Assembly: GCF_025836995.1 (NCBI RefSeq)
Contig: NZ_CP107546.1
Coordinates: 2,728,001 to 2,792,000 of the forward strand
DNA: 64,000 bases
Reading direction: 5' to 3'
Source: Microbacterium sp. M28
Lineage (GTDB): Bacteria > Actinomycetota > Actinomycetes > Actinomycetales > Microbacteriaceae
Below, one piece after another: positions 8,956 through 21,365 of this stretch. Below the pieces are notes generated by a model. That model was not told the DNA's origin. It made no database searches and was given only the letters and a program-made list of their open reading frames with translations. The position numbers and the translations under genes are program-made. Positions within the stretch are counted from its first letter, which is position 1. Each line of letters starts with the position of its first letter.

Positions 8956-9750
8956 ATGATCGGCCTCGGCACCTACGCCTACTTCTGGCAGCACTCCGAC
9001 CGCGTCGACGAGCCGCTCGACCTGATCGGTGCCCTGGAGGACACCAGGGCTCAGGGCGTCGACCTGTTCCAGATCTGCGACTACGCGCCACTCGAGCGGA
9101 TGTCCGACGCCGAGCTGCACGATGCCGCCCGAGCAGCCCGCGAGCTCGGCATCCGGATCGAGCTGGGCACCAAGGGGATCGTCCCCGAGCACCTGACGCG
9201 CTTCCTCCGTATCGCGTCGGTCTTCGACGCTCGACTGATCCGCAGCATGATCCACGGCCCGGACTCCCGCCCGAGTCTCGCCGAGGCGCAGGTGTGGCTG
9301 CGCAGCAGCATCCGCGATTTCCAGGCCGCAGACGTGACCCTCGCGCTGGAGACCTACGAGCAGGTGCCGACCGCCGATCTCATAGGCGTCGTCGAGAGCG
9401 TCGGCAGCGCGCATCTGGGCATCTGCCTGGACCCGGCGAACGTGGTCGCGCAGCTGGAGAACCCGAAGTCGTGCGTCGAGCAGACCGCAGCCCTCACCGC
9501 GAACGTGCACGTCAAGGACTTCGCCTTCGCCCGTCAACCGGGCTGGGTGGGGTTCACCTATTCCGGTGCCGCGATGGGCGCAGGGCTCCACGACTACGCG
9601 CATCTGCTCGAGACCGTGCGGCCGCGCGAACGGGGCATCAACGAGATCGTCGAGCACTGGCTGCCCTGGCAGGACGACGCACAGACCACCATCCGAACCG
9701 AGCGGGAATGGACCCGCATCACCCTGGAACACCTGAGGAGCACATCATGA
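8956..9750 (+). CDS. TIM-barrel sugar isomerase/epimerase-like protein (candidate 3-oxo-isoapionate decarboxylase)
   Basis: The 264-residue product has the xylose-isomerase-like/AP-endonuclease-2 barrel: GLGTYAYFW at the N terminus, a metal glutamate in LALETYEQVP, ICLDPANVV and NVHVKDFAF. Proteins of this fold epimerise or isomerise sugars, and one branch (OiaC in the published apionate pathways) decarboxylates 3-oxo-isoapionate to L-erythrulose. The ATG at 8956 is chosen because it opens the first core strand; an ATG at 8930 touching the previous stop leads to a frame of only nine codons. It is followed by the ApnO-like gene with an ATGA overlap, which favours the OiaC reading. Sequence alone cannot exclude an epimerase. 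Confidence 0.68.
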   Translation: MIGLGTYAYFWQHSDRVDEPLDLIGALEDTRAQGVDLFQICDYAPLERMSDAELHDAARAARELGIRIELGTKGIVPEHLTRFLRIASVFDARLIRSMIHGPDSRPSLAEAQVWLRSSIRDFQAADVTLALETYEQVPTADLIGVVESVGSAHLGICLDPANVVAQLENPKSCVEQTAALTANVHVKDFAFARQPGWVGFTYSGAAMGAGLHDYAHLLETVRPRERGINEIVEHWLPWQDDAQTTIRTEREWTRITLEHLRSTS

Positions 9751-10595
9751 GCCACAAGATCGCCGTCATCGGAGCGGGCGGGAAGATGGGCATGCGCGTG
9801 TCCGACAACCTCGCGAAGACCGACCACACCGTCTGGTACGTCGAGAACTCGCCGGCCGGCCAGCAGCGCACGATCGACGCAGGACGCGAGCTGACCGAGG
9901 CGTCCGTCGCGGTCGCCGATGCCGATATCGTCGTGCTCGCCGTGCCGGATCTGGCGCTCGGCCCGGTCACCGCCGACCTGGTCCCGCAACTCCGTGACGG
10001 CGCGATCGTGCTGACGCTCGACCCCGCCGCCGCCTACGCGGGTCTGCTGACCACGCGCGAAGACGTCATCCAGGCCGTCGCGCACCCATGCCACCCGTCG
10101 ATCTTCCTGCAGCGCGAGACCCCCGAGCAGTGGGCGGACACGTTCGGCGGCATCGCCGCACCGCAGGACGCCATCGCCGCCGTCGAGAGCGACGACCCGG
10201 CGAAGAAGGCGATCGTCGAGGAGACCGTCCGCGCCATCTACGCGCCGGTCATCGACGTGCACTGGGTCACGATCAAGCAGCTCGCCCAGCTCGAGCCGAC
10301 CCTTGTCGAGACGGTCGCGTGCATGATCGGCGACCTCCTCAACGAGGCCCTTCAGGAGACCATCCACACGATGGGGGTCCCGGAGGCGGCTGCCCGCAGC
10401 ATCCTGTACGGACACACGCAGGTCGCTCTGGCCAACGGGCTTCGCGGCGACAACCCCTTCTCGGACGCGTGCCTGATCGCGATGGACTACGGCCGCGAGA
10501 GCATCATCAAGGACGACTGGAAGAAGATCTTCCGCGACGACGAGCTCGACCGCAACCTCGCCCGCATGCTGCACCTCGACCACATCGAGCGCTGA
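9747..10595 (+). CDS. apnO: NAD-binding oxidoisomerase, candidate D-apionate oxidoisomerase
   Basis: The 282-residue protein has an N-terminal Rossmann domain (AVIGAGGKMGMRVSDNL) and the all-helical C-terminal domain of the phosphogluconate-dehydrogenase-like group (HPCHPSIFLQRET near residue 113, then TIKQLAQLEPTLVETVA). Members of this group were described as ApnO, which oxidises and rearranges D-apionate to 3-oxo-isoapionate. Its neighbours match the rest of that route: an OiaC-like barrel in front, an erythrulose-type kinase upstream and an ApnL-like lactonase at 13783. AGGAG precedes the ATG, which overlaps the upstream stop as ATGA. The functional call is from remembered family features and context. 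Confidence 0.72.
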   Translation: MSHKIAVIGAGGKMGMRVSDNLAKTDHTVWYVENSPAGQQRTIDAGRELTEASVAVADADIVVLAVPDLALGPVTADLVPQLRDGAIVLTLDPAAAYAGLLTTREDVIQAVAHPCHPSIFLQRETPEQWADTFGGIAAPQDAIAAVESDDPAKKAIVEETVRAIYAPVIDVHWVTIKQLAQLEPTLVETVACMIGDLLNEALQETIHTMGVPEAAARSILYGHTQVALANGLRGDNPFSDACLIAMDYGRESIIKDDWKKIFRDDELDRNLARMLHLDHIER

Positions 10596-10596
10596 G

Positions 10597-11352
10597 ATGG
10601 GACAGCTCGAGGGCAAGACCGCCCTGGTCACGGGAGCGGCACTGGGAATCGGCCTCGCCGTCGCCACACGCTTCGTGCGTGAGGGCGCCCGCGTGATCCT
10701 CGCGGACCGCAACGGCGAGGGGGCTGCTGCGGCCGCCGCGGCACTGGGCGAGAACGCGCGGGCCGTGACGATGGACATCTCGGACGAGGATGCCGTCGCC
10801 GCCGGCTTCGCGGCGGTCGAGGCCGACGGCTGGGCTCCGGACGTCGTGGTCGCGAACGCGGGTGTGCAGCTGTTCGGACAGGATGCGCAGGCCGCCGACC
10901 TCGATCTCGACGTGTGGCGCAGGACGGTCGACATCAACCTCACGGGGACGTTCCTGACCGTCAAGCACGCGGTCCGGTCGATGCTGCCGCGCGGCGGCGG
11001 ATCGATCATCCTGACCGGAAGCCCGACCGGCGTGAACGGCGAGGGCAAGGACTTCACCGCGTACAGCGCGACGAAGGCCGGCATCCACGGTCTGGGCCGC
11101 ACGGTCGCCGCGGCGTACGCCGACCGCGGCATCCGGGTCAACACCGTCCAGCCCGCCTACACCGAGACGCCGCTGGTCGCCGCGATCAGCGAGGATCCGG
11201 AGTCGCGGGCGGCGATCATCAACCGTATCCCGGTCGGCAGAGCGGGCACTCCGGACGATGTCGCGGGCATCATGGTCTACCTCGCCAGCGACGACGGGGC
11301 CTTCGCGACGGGCGCGATCTTCCAGGTCGACGGCGGCATGACGTCACTGTGA
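10597..11352 (+). CDS. Short-chain dehydrogenase/reductase
   Basis: This is a classical 251-residue SDR with the NAD(P) glycine motif TGAALGIG (residues 13-20), VANAG in place of the common NNAG, a catalytic serine in ILTGSPTG, the YSATKAG active site near residue 155, and a C terminus ending in FQVDGGMTSL. It begins one base after the ApnO-like stop and closes the operon. It could oxidise the free sugar to its lactone (the ApsD step, usually a Gfo/Idh/MocA enzyme that is missing here), or a tetritol to erythrulose as DthD does. The sequence does not decide between these. Confidence 0.85.
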   Translation: MGQLEGKTALVTGAALGIGLAVATRFVREGARVILADRNGEGAAAAAAALGENARAVTMDISDEDAVAAGFAAVEADGWAPDVVVANAGVQLFGQDAQAADLDLDVWRRTVDINLTGTFLTVKHAVRSMLPRGGGSIILTGSPTGVNGEGKDFTAYSATKAGIHGLGRTVAAAYADRGIRVNTVQPAYTETPLVAAISEDPESRAAIINRIPVGRAGTPDDVAGIMVYLASDDGAFATGAIFQVDGGMTSL

Positions 11353-11412
11353 TCCGGAGCACCTGCACTCCCGTACGATGGCGTGAAAACGTATGCCGCG
11401 GAGGGGGTGCAG

Positions 11413-12465
11413 GTGTCGAGGACGACCCGGCGGGCGCATCCGAACATCAACGCCGTCGCGCGCGAGGCCGGCGTCTCAGTGGGGACGGTCTCGAACGCGC
11501 TGAACAACCCCGAGCGGCTGGCCGAGGAGACCCTGCAGCGCGTGCAGGCCGCAATCGAGCGCATCGGCTACATCCGCAGTTCGGCCGGCCGCACGCTGAT
11601 CCGCAACCGATCGGACAGCCTGGGTCTGATCACACCCGACCTGGTCAACGAACTGTTCGTGCGGATCGCACGGGGCGCGCAGGCGACGGCCTCCGCGCAG
11701 GGCCAGCGCCTCGTCATGGCGAACAGCCTCTTCAACGCGCATGACCTCGCGGCGGGCCACGAGCAGAACGATCTTCAGGACTCCTACCTGGAGTACTTCG
11801 CGGAAGCGCGCACCGACGGCGTGCTGGTCGCTTCCATGCGCGACCCCACCGCGGGGATCGCGCGCATCCGCAGCCACGTCCGCCCGATCGTGGTGATCAA
11901 CTACGACGTTCCGGATGCCGACTGGTGCACGGTCCTCATGGACAACGAGCAGGTCGGTCGGTCGGCGATCGAGCACGTCGCAGACCTCGGCATCCGTCGC
12001 GCGTACTTCGTCTCGATCCCGGATCTCGTCCAGCCCGTCGTCGAGCGGCGGCGAGGTGCCCACGACGCGGCGGCAGCGCGCGGCGTGGAACTGATCGACG
12101 TCACCTCGCACGGTCTGGACTCGGCTGCCGGAGAGGCCGCCGCGGCCGCTCTGCCTCTGCATGCGGGTGGCGAGCGCGTGGCGATCCTCGGGCTGTCGGA
12201 CGACCTCGCCGCCGGCGTCCTGCACCATCTGCGCGCGCGCATGGAGCTGACGGCCCCTGACGATGTCGCCGTGCTGGGTCTCGACGGGGACCATCACGAC
12301 AACGGACTCGACTGGATCACGCTGACCTCGATCGAGCTGCCTGGTCAGGCGATGGGTGCGGAGGCGATCCGTCTCCTGAACGCCGAGGCCGAGCCGGGCC
12401 ATGTGCACGAGCGCGTCGTGATCCCGGTGCCGCTCATTCCCCGCGGCAGCACCGTCGGAGCCTGA
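11413..12465 (+). CDS. LacI-family transcriptional regulator
   Basis: This 350-residue regulator has a typical helix-turn-helix (INAVAREAGVSVGTVSNALNNPERL) at the N terminus and an effector domain starting near SLGLITPDLVNELF. The frame is open from a GTG at 11383, but the GTG at 11413 is preferred: it has GGAGGGGG just upstream, whereas the earlier one lies only three bases after a TACGAT box (11374-11379) that looks like the -10 of this gene's own promoter. The gene follows the catabolic operon and converges on the alditol-oxidase gene with six bases between stops. It may regulate a subset of the locus; which operator it uses is not clear. Confidence 0.88.
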   Translation: MSRTTRRAHPNINAVAREAGVSVGTVSNALNNPERLAEETLQRVQAAIERIGYIRSSAGRTLIRNRSDSLGLITPDLVNELFVRIARGAQATASAQGQRLVMANSLFNAHDLAAGHEQNDLQDSYLEYFAEARTDGVLVASMRDPTAGIARIRSHVRPIVVINYDVPDADWCTVLMDNEQVGRSAIEHVADLGIRRAYFVSIPDLVQPVVERRRGAHDAAAARGVELIDVTSHGLDSAAGEAAAAALPLHAGGERVAILGLSDDLAAGVLHHLRARMELTAPDDVAVLGLDGDHHDNGLDWITLTSIELPGQAMGAEAIRLLNAEAEPGHVHERVVIPVPLIPRGSTVGA

Positions 12466-12471
12466 CGCGGG

Positions 12472-13713
12472 TCAACGCGCCTCGCGCAGCCCCACGCGGA
12501 CAAGGTGCTCGTTGACGAATCGACCGGTCGGGTCGAGGCGTTCGAACACGGCGCGCGCGTCGGCGAGGCGCGGGACGACGCGCTCGATATCGGCGCGCTC
12601 CATCAGGTGACGCTTGCCCCAGTGCGGGCGCGCGTTGAAGGGCGCGAGGACCGGCTCGATGAGGGTCAGCGCCTCGGTGACCTCGGCCGGGTGGTTCTCC
12701 CAGGTGAAGTGGATGATGAACGCGTCGCGCTGGTAGGCACCGCTGAGCCACAGCTCGTCGGATGCCGCGGTGCGCAGCTCGGTCCAGATGAGGTGCTCGG
12801 TGTAGGGCGCCACGACCTCGCGGACCGCTCGGAGGGCGGCCGCCGCGTCGGCGCGGTCGATGAAGTACTCGGTCTGGATCTCGTCTCCGCGGGACGGCTC
12901 GGCATCCGCTCGGAAGTGCGGCAGGCGCTCGTACCAGGGGCCTGCCGTGCCGATGACCGTGACGTTGTCGCCGAGCCCGAGGGGCTCGAGCGTCGCGGAC
13001 AGCCGTCCGCCGAGCAGCTCTTCTGGGGCGGTCGCCTCGGCATCCGTCGCACGGCGCTTGACCCAGACCCAGCCGAGGTCCTCGCCCCAGCGGGTGAACA
13101 CCGAGACGCTGTCGCCTGCGGAGGTCACGGCGTCGATGTCGCCGAGGAGCGTCTCCCAGGTGACGTCGGCGTAGAGGTCCTGCCGGACGAGGTAGGTCGG
13201 CTGGATGTCGAGGGTGAGCTCGGTGAGGATGCCGAACGCGCCAACGCCGACGACGAGCGCCTCGAAGTCCGCGTCACCGCGGCTGACCTCGTGCGCTTCG
13301 CCTGCGGCGTCCAGGAATCGGATGCCCGCGACCGCGCTGGAGAGCACGCCGTTGCCGTCGCCGGAGCCGTGCGTTCCGGTGGAGGTGGCGCCACCGACGC
13401 TGATGTGCGGCAGGGAGCCGGTGTTGTGCAGTGCCCAGCCGGCGGCGTGGAGCTGGGCGGCGAGCACTCCGTAGCGGGTGCCGGCGGTGACGCGCACGGT
13501 GCGGGCGTCCTCATCGATCGTGATCGGACGGTCGAACGCGGCCATCTCGATGAGGGTGCCTGCGGTGTCGGGGAGGTCGGTGAACGAGTGGCGGGTGCCG
13601 AGGGCATGGACAGGGCCGTTGCCGGCGAGCGCAGCGCGCAGTTCATCCTCGTCAGCGACGACGATGTGTCGCGGTGCCCGATACTCGTACGTTCCTGCCC
13701 AGTTGCCTGCCAT
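12472..13713 (-). CDS. FAD-dependent alditol/sugar oxidase (AldO/lactone-oxidase family)
   Basis: This 413-residue flavoprotein carries the PCMH-type FAD domain in its N-terminal half and the ALO-type C-terminal domain. In GTRHSFTD, His42 lies where AldO carries its covalently linked FAD, and SVGGATSTGTHGSGDGNG near residue 105 forms the pyrophosphate loop. AldO-type enzymes oxidise alditols at C1 with oxygen; relatives make aldonolactones. It is divergent from the ApnL-like lactonase, with operator copy 3 between them, so oxidation and lactone opening appear co-controlled. No signal peptide is seen, so it is cytoplasmic. Apiitol, apiose or a tetritol are candidate substrates. GGAAAGG precedes the ATG. 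Confidence 0.85.
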   Translation of the reverse strand: MAGNWAGTYEYRAPRHIVVADEDELRAALAGNGPVHALGTRHSFTDLPDTAGTLIEMAAFDRPITIDEDARTVRVTAGTRYGVLAAQLHAAGWALHNTGSLPHISVGGATSTGTHGSGDGNGVLSSAVAGIRFLDAAGEAHEVSRGDADFEALVVGVGAFGILTELTLDIQPTYLVRQDLYADVTWETLLGDIDAVTSAGDSVSVFTRWGEDLGWVWVKRRATDAEATAPEELLGGRLSATLEPLGLGDNVTVIGTAGPWYERLPHFRADAEPSRGDEIQTEYFIDRADAAAALRAVREVVAPYTEHLIWTELRTAASDELWLSGAYQRDAFIIHFTWENHPAEVTEALTLIEPVLAPFNARPHWGKRHLMERADIERVVPRLADARAVFERLDPTGRFVNEHLVRVGLREAR

Positions 13714-13757
13714 CGCGGCCCTTTCCGTTGATGTTCCTCGCTGAGACTATCGGCCAA

Positions 13758-13777
13758 TTGGTCAACCGGTTATGGTT
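13758..13777. promoter_or_regulatory. Operator copy 3 overlapping the ApnL-like gene's -10 box
   Basis: TTGGTCAACCGGTTATGGTT contains the 12-mer GGTCAACCGGTT at 13760-13771. A TATGGT -10 box (13771-13776) overlaps its right edge and is followed six bases later by the GTG at 13783, so the downstream mRNA looks leaderless. The site sits between the divergent oxidase (start 13713) and the lactonase and could control both. Confidence 0.62.
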
Positions 13778-13782
13778 GTGAC

Positions 13783-15492
13783 GTGGTGTCGAAGAGAGAT
13801 TACTGGTGGCGGACGGATGCCATGACATGGCGAGCGCATGACTGGAGCATCGAGGTGCGCGGCGACGAGCTCGCCGAGATCCGATACGGCGGGAGGATGC
13901 TGCTGCGTGCGGTCCGCGCTGCGGTGCGCGACAGCGGCTGGCTGACGGTTCCGGTGACGGTGCTGTCGGTGGCTTCGGACGCGTCCTCGCTGACGATGCA
14001 CCTGCAGCACGACGGCCTGGGAGCACGTCTCGATTCGACGCTGCGGGTCGCCGCTCAGGCGGATGCGCTGCGCATCGAATGGGATGCCGTGAACACGGAC
14101 GCCTTCGAGACCAACCGGACGGGACTCGTCGTGCTGCACCCCGCGACGGACGCGGGGCGGCCGGCGGTTGTCGTGCATCCGGACGGGTCGTCGGAGGCCG
14201 TCGCCTTCCCGACGGTCATCAGTCCGCATCAACCGATCGTCGGCATCCGCAAGCTGCGCGTGGACGACGATTTCGCGCTGAAGTTCGCCGGTGGCGTCTT
14301 CGAGATGGAGGACCAGCGCAACTGGACGGACGCGTCGTTCAAGACGTACAGCCGCCCGCTGGAACTGCCCTTTCCGTACCCGCTGGATGCCGGGGAGCGC
14401 GTACGGCAGTCGATCACGATCCGGGCGCTCGGGACGGGGCCGGTGCCGTCGAGCGACAGCGGTGCCGTCGCTCTCGTCGCTGGCGGGACCGTGCCGTCGT
14501 TCGGCGTCGAGGCGTCGACGGCACCGGGTCCGGTGCCGGTGTCGGATGCCGGGAGCTTCCGCGTCGTCGAGTTGAATCTCGCAACTCCGAACTGGAGGGC
14601 GGCGCTCGAACGTGCCGCGGGGGACGGCGTGCCCCTGGACGTGCGGATCGTGACCGACGGCTCGGCGCCTGTCCTGGCCGAGGGTGTTCGTGAGGTGGCG
14701 CAGTATGCCGATGCCCCCGGCGTGCTGCGGATGACGGCGTTCGACGCGACCGAGCATGTCAGCGACTCCCGCGTCGTCTCCGCGCTGCGCGCGGCGATGG
14801 CGGCATCCGGGTTGTCCCTGCCCGTACTGGCGGGCGCGCGTTCGCACTTCACCGAGTTGAACCGGGAGCAGGCGCGCATCGCGCGGGACGTGGACGGGAT
14901 CGTCGTGAACACGACTCCCCTGTTCCACACGCTGGACACCGAGCAGCTCGTGGAGGCGCTCGCGATGCAGCGGCTGATCGCCGAGCAGGCAGTGTCGATC
15001 GCGGGCGGTCTGCCGGTGCACATCGGACCGGTGTCGCTGCGCCCGCGTTTCAACAACGTGGCGACGACGCCGGAGCCTGCACCGAGGCGGACGGATCTGT
15101 CCGAGGGGTACGGCGCCGAGTTCACCGGCGCCGTCGACGCACGGCAGGGTGCTCCCGAGCTGGGAGCCTGGGTGATCGCGAGCGCCGCCGCGTTCGCTGT
15201 TCCCGGCGTCGCTTCGGTTTCGTGGTTCGAGACCTGGGGTCCGCGTGGACTCGCCTCGGCGGACGGCCGCACGCCCGCAGCGGATGCCGTCGACGCGCTC
15301 GTGTCCCTGGCCGGCGGGACGCTGCTTTCGGGCATGACTGCGGATGGCCTGGTGTGGGCGATCAGTTCGAGGACGGATGCCGGCGTCACCGTGCTCGTCG
15401 CGAATCTGGACCGCGAGGAACGTCGTGTGGAGGTCGATGGCATCGGCGAGGTGACGGTCGACACTGGCGCGTGGGTGCGGGTTCAGCACTGA
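13783..15492 (+). CDS. apnL: Candidate D-apionolactonase (ApnL-like)
   Basis: The 569-residue product resembles the D-apionate lactonase family, which opens D-apionolactone to D-apionate. I recognise the N-terminal beta-rich block ending in VFEMEDQRNWTDASFKTYSR (about residues 168-187) and a following barrel-like half with LAGARSHFTELNRE (near 350) and GYGAEFTGAVDARQGAPELG (near 445). There is no signal peptide, so it is cytoplasmic. The GTG at 13783 is favoured by a TATGGT box six bases upstream; an ATG at 13822 is the alternative start. Together with ApnO-like (9747) and OiaC-like (8956) genes it makes an apiose/apionate pathway likely. The family call rests on remembered motifs and needs a profile search. 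Confidence 0.7.
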   Translation: MVSKRDYWWRTDAMTWRAHDWSIEVRGDELAEIRYGGRMLLRAVRAAVRDSGWLTVPVTVLSVASDASSLTMHLQHDGLGARLDSTLRVAAQADALRIEWDAVNTDAFETNRTGLVVLHPATDAGRPAVVVHPDGSSEAVAFPTVISPHQPIVGIRKLRVDDDFALKFAGGVFEMEDQRNWTDASFKTYSRPLELPFPYPLDAGERVRQSITIRALGTGPVPSSDSGAVALVAGGTVPSFGVEASTAPGPVPVSDAGSFRVVELNLATPNWRAALERAAGDGVPLDVRIVTDGSAPVLAEGVREVAQYADAPGVLRMTAFDATEHVSDSRVVSALRAAMAASGLSLPVLAGARSHFTELNREQARIARDVDGIVVNTTPLFHTLDTEQLVEALAMQRLIAEQAVSIAGGLPVHIGPVSLRPRFNNVATTPEPAPRRTDLSEGYGAEFTGAVDARQGAPELGAWVIASAAAFAVPGVASVSWFETWGPRGLASADGRTPAADAVDALVSLAGGTLLSGMTADGLVWAISSRTDAGVTVLVANLDREERRVEVDGIGEVTVDTGAWVRVQH

Positions 15493-15511
15493 CCGATCTC
15501 GCCCCTCCTGA

Positions 15512-15527
15512 CGGAGCAGTCGCTCCG
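15512..15527 (+). terminator. Hairpin after the ApnL-like gene
   Basis: CGGAGC and GCTCCG form a six-base stem around the loop AGTC, 19 bases after the stop. There is no T-run, so it is at best a weak terminator between ApnL and the converging 13E12 relic. Confidence 0.35.
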
Positions 15528-15573
15528 GTACGGCTCGTCGCGCCGACGGCACACCACGGCGTGAGCGCGGCTG

Positions 15574-16876
15574 TCAGAACGGTGGTGGTTGTTCTCGGGT
15601 GGTGTGGCCGGTGGGTGTGGTGAGTTGGATGGTGCCGTTGGGGCGGGTTCGGTAGTGGGTTCGGGTGCGGTGGCGGTGTTTGTGGTGGTGGGGGCAGAGG
15701 GGTGCGAGGGAGTCGGCGTTGGTTGTGCCTCCGGTGGCTCAGGGGCGGCGGTGGTCGATCTCGGCGTCGGCGGCGAGGCGTTCGCAGCCGTCGCAGGAGC
15801 AGGTGCGGTGTTTCAGGATGAGCCAGTCGCGTTGGGCGGTGGTGGGCCGGTAGGTGCGGCGGTCCATGTCCAGGATCACTCCGTGGACGGGGTCGGTGAT
15901 CACCCGGTGAAACGCGGTGGCGTCGGAGAAGATCTGCGCGGCGGTGACCGGGTCGATGCTGTCGCGGCCGACGACCTCGGCCTGCTCGGACGCGAGAACC
16001 CGGACGATATCGGCGTCGATCGGGGTGCCGTCGCGGGCGGCGGCGAGCAACTGCACGGGGATGGTGACGAACACTTTCGTCTTCACCGCGGTGTCGGTGC
16101 CGATCCCGCGCAGCCACGCGCTGGACAGGTCGGCGCGGAGCTGGTCGCGGGTGCGGCCCTCACGGGCGTCCTTCGACAGGTGCTTCGCGGTACTCGTCGC
16201 CCTCCGGAACGCGGCCCGCGCGTCAGGGTGGGGATCAGCGCATGAAACCACGCCATGCCCCCACCGGTGTCTTCGACATACACCCGCCGGTCCCGCATCG
16301 CCCTGGCATGCTGCGCCTCGGCCGGCACCGGACACAACCGGTCCGTGAGCCGCTTCAGCCGCCGATTGAACGACGCCGGCGAACACGACCCCGCCCATTC
16401 CGCGGTGGCGGCGTCGATCGCCGCGAACGCGGCCCGCTCCGCCGCCCGCTCCTCGGCGGTCGCATCCGCGGGAGCGGCGACCAGACCGAGCGCATGCACA
16501 GCCCGACCCACCAGATACAACGACGCGAACCCCGTCACCGCCCGCTCCCACAACCCCGGCAGATGCACCAGGGCACGCTCAGCCAGGAACACCTGCCCCC
16601 GCACATGCTCCTCGGACATGTTCATCCGCAACGCGAGATCCAGGACCGCGGCCCGCTCCGCGTGATCGATCGCCTCAGCATCCTCGATCCCGTCGACGAA
16701 CAACTCCGGATGCCGACGCGCGTACCGCACCACCCGCAGCATCCGGCCCGCCTGCAACGCCACCTGACGATTCGCATCGACCTGCGAGCACTCGCATCCG
16801 CCAGCAGCACACCGATCTCCTCCACCGGCTCCAGAACCGGAGAAGAAGAGGGCACCCGCGCCGCCGCATCCATCAC
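15574..16876 (-). pseudogene. 13E12-type (DUF222/HNH endonuclease) gene, broken by two frameshifts and one stop
   Basis: Read in pieces, this is one DUF222-HNH protein of about 430 residues. The N-terminal frame starts at 16876 (LEPVEEIGVLLADAS), shifts near 16790-16800 to VDANRQVALQAGRMLRVVRYARRH, and shifts again near 16230-16240 from GMAWFHALIP to HPDARAAFRRATSTAKH. The HNH part reads CDGCERLAADAEIDHRRP, then meets a TGA at 15739-15741 where the family normally has Trp (TGG), and continues in frame as NADSLAPLCPHHHKHRHRTR to the natural stop at 15574. These are repetitive actinobacterial genes of unknown role, often linked to mobile DNA. Three independent lesions make it a relic. Confidence 0.85.
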
Positions 16877-16946
16877 CCCAGTTTAGTACCTATGTTCGAA
16901 ACAGGCAAGACTTTGTGACGTACGGAAGGAGGGAGAGAAGAGGCGG

Positions 16947-17570
16947 TCAGCTGCCGTCCCGGATGTCGCTGAGCAGCGAATGGCTGAAGCGGATGTCGCT
17001 GAAGACGACATCGCACCGTTCACCACAGGGTGCCTGACTGAGGAAGCCGACGTATGTCGACGTCCCGGCCGGCACCGGGAGATGGAACAGGCGCACGAAA
17101 TCCCAGCGCTCGCCGTCCGCCGAGGAGTGGAAGGCCCAGGCATTGCCGCCGAGGAACGCGAGGCGCAGATAGACACTCGCCTCCAGCACAAGGCGCGAGT
17201 TGACGTCATCGGAGTACATGTTCGTCACGACGCTGACGACCATCGGTTCGCCGTCCGGCGAGTTCTCGAAGCAGAGCTTCGCCCAGTGGTCCTCATCCGC
17301 CCAGATCGACAGCGCACCGGCATCGAACGTCGTGCGGTCACCGATGACGGACACGTCGGCCGAGAGCATGAACGGCGCGGATGGGGCCACGAACGCCAGA
17401 CTGGCCGCCTGATGCTGCTGCTCGCCACCGGTCGCGTCATTGGTCCAATCCACTCCGGCCGCGCTCCGCAGGGTGAGCGTCTGCGTCGACTGCTCGACCG
17501 ATGCTTCACCCTCGACGGGAACCCAGGACAGCGGCGGCAGCGCATCGAGCGCGAGGAAAGGATCAGTCAT
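16947..17570 (-). CDS. DUF1349 domain protein
   Basis: The 207-residue protein matches the DUF1349 beta-sandwich group, relatives of concanavalin-like folds. Characteristic parts are the opening FLALDALPPLSWVP, DWTNDATGGEQQHQAASLAF, GALSIWADEDHWAKLCFE and WAFHSSADGERWDFVRLFHLP. No signal peptide is visible, so it is probably cytoplasmic. Its biochemical role is unknown; members often sit beside carbohydrate transport and catabolism genes, as here downstream of a sugar ABC operon. A strong hairpin lies between that operon and this gene, so it may have its own promoter or receive only read-through. Two GGAG-type sites precede the ATG. Confidence 0.78.
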   Translation of the reverse strand: MTDPFLALDALPPLSWVPVEGEASVEQSTQTLTLRSAAGVDWTNDATGGEQQHQAASLAFVAPSAPFMLSADVSVIGDRTTFDAGALSIWADEDHWAKLCFENSPDGEPMVVSVVTNMYSDDVNSRLVLEASVYLRLAFLGGNAWAFHSSADGERWDFVRLFHLPVPAGTSTYVGFLSQAPCGERCDVVFSDIRFSHSLLSDIRDGS

Positions 17571-17610
17571 GGCTCCTACTCTCCTTCATCGGCGTGATGG
17601 ACCGCCACCA

Positions 17611-17640
17611 CGAGGGGCCGCCCCGCAGGACGGCCCCTCG
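17611..17640 (-). terminator. Strong hairpin after the sugar ABC operon
   Basis: CGAGGGGCCG and CGGCCCCTCG form a perfect ten-base stem around a ten-base loop. It lies 23 bases past the binding-protein stop, before the DUF1349 gene. In the minus direction no T-run follows, so it may act as a terminator with a weak tail or as an mRNA-stabilising hairpin. Confidence 0.6.
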
Positions 17641-17662
17641 TTCTCTCCGGTCCCCCGACCGA

Positions 17663-21361
<3,699 letters not shown>

Positions 21362-21365
<4 letters not shown>

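Noticed and set aside
8930-8958. Start of the OiaC-like gene at the ATG overlapping the RpiB stop
   Set aside because: That frame reaches TGA after nine codons; the conserved protein begins at 8956 in another frame.
11383-11412. GTG at 11383 as start of the LacI gene
   Set aside because: It is three bases from the likely -10 box and has no ribosome site; the GTG at 11413 has GGAGGGGG upstream.
15739-15741. In-frame TGA in the HNH gene as selenocysteine or programmed readthrough
   Set aside because: Two frameshifts in the same gene and Trp at this place in the family point to a plain nonsense mutation.
15589-16245. Glycine/valine-rich plus-strand open frame
   Set aside because: It is the complement of the 13E12 relic; the minus-strand pieces carry recognisable DUF222 and HNH motifs.
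15574-17570. A mobile element or integration site around the 13E12 relic
   Set aside because: No transposase, terminal inverted repeats, target duplication or integrase could be found beside it.
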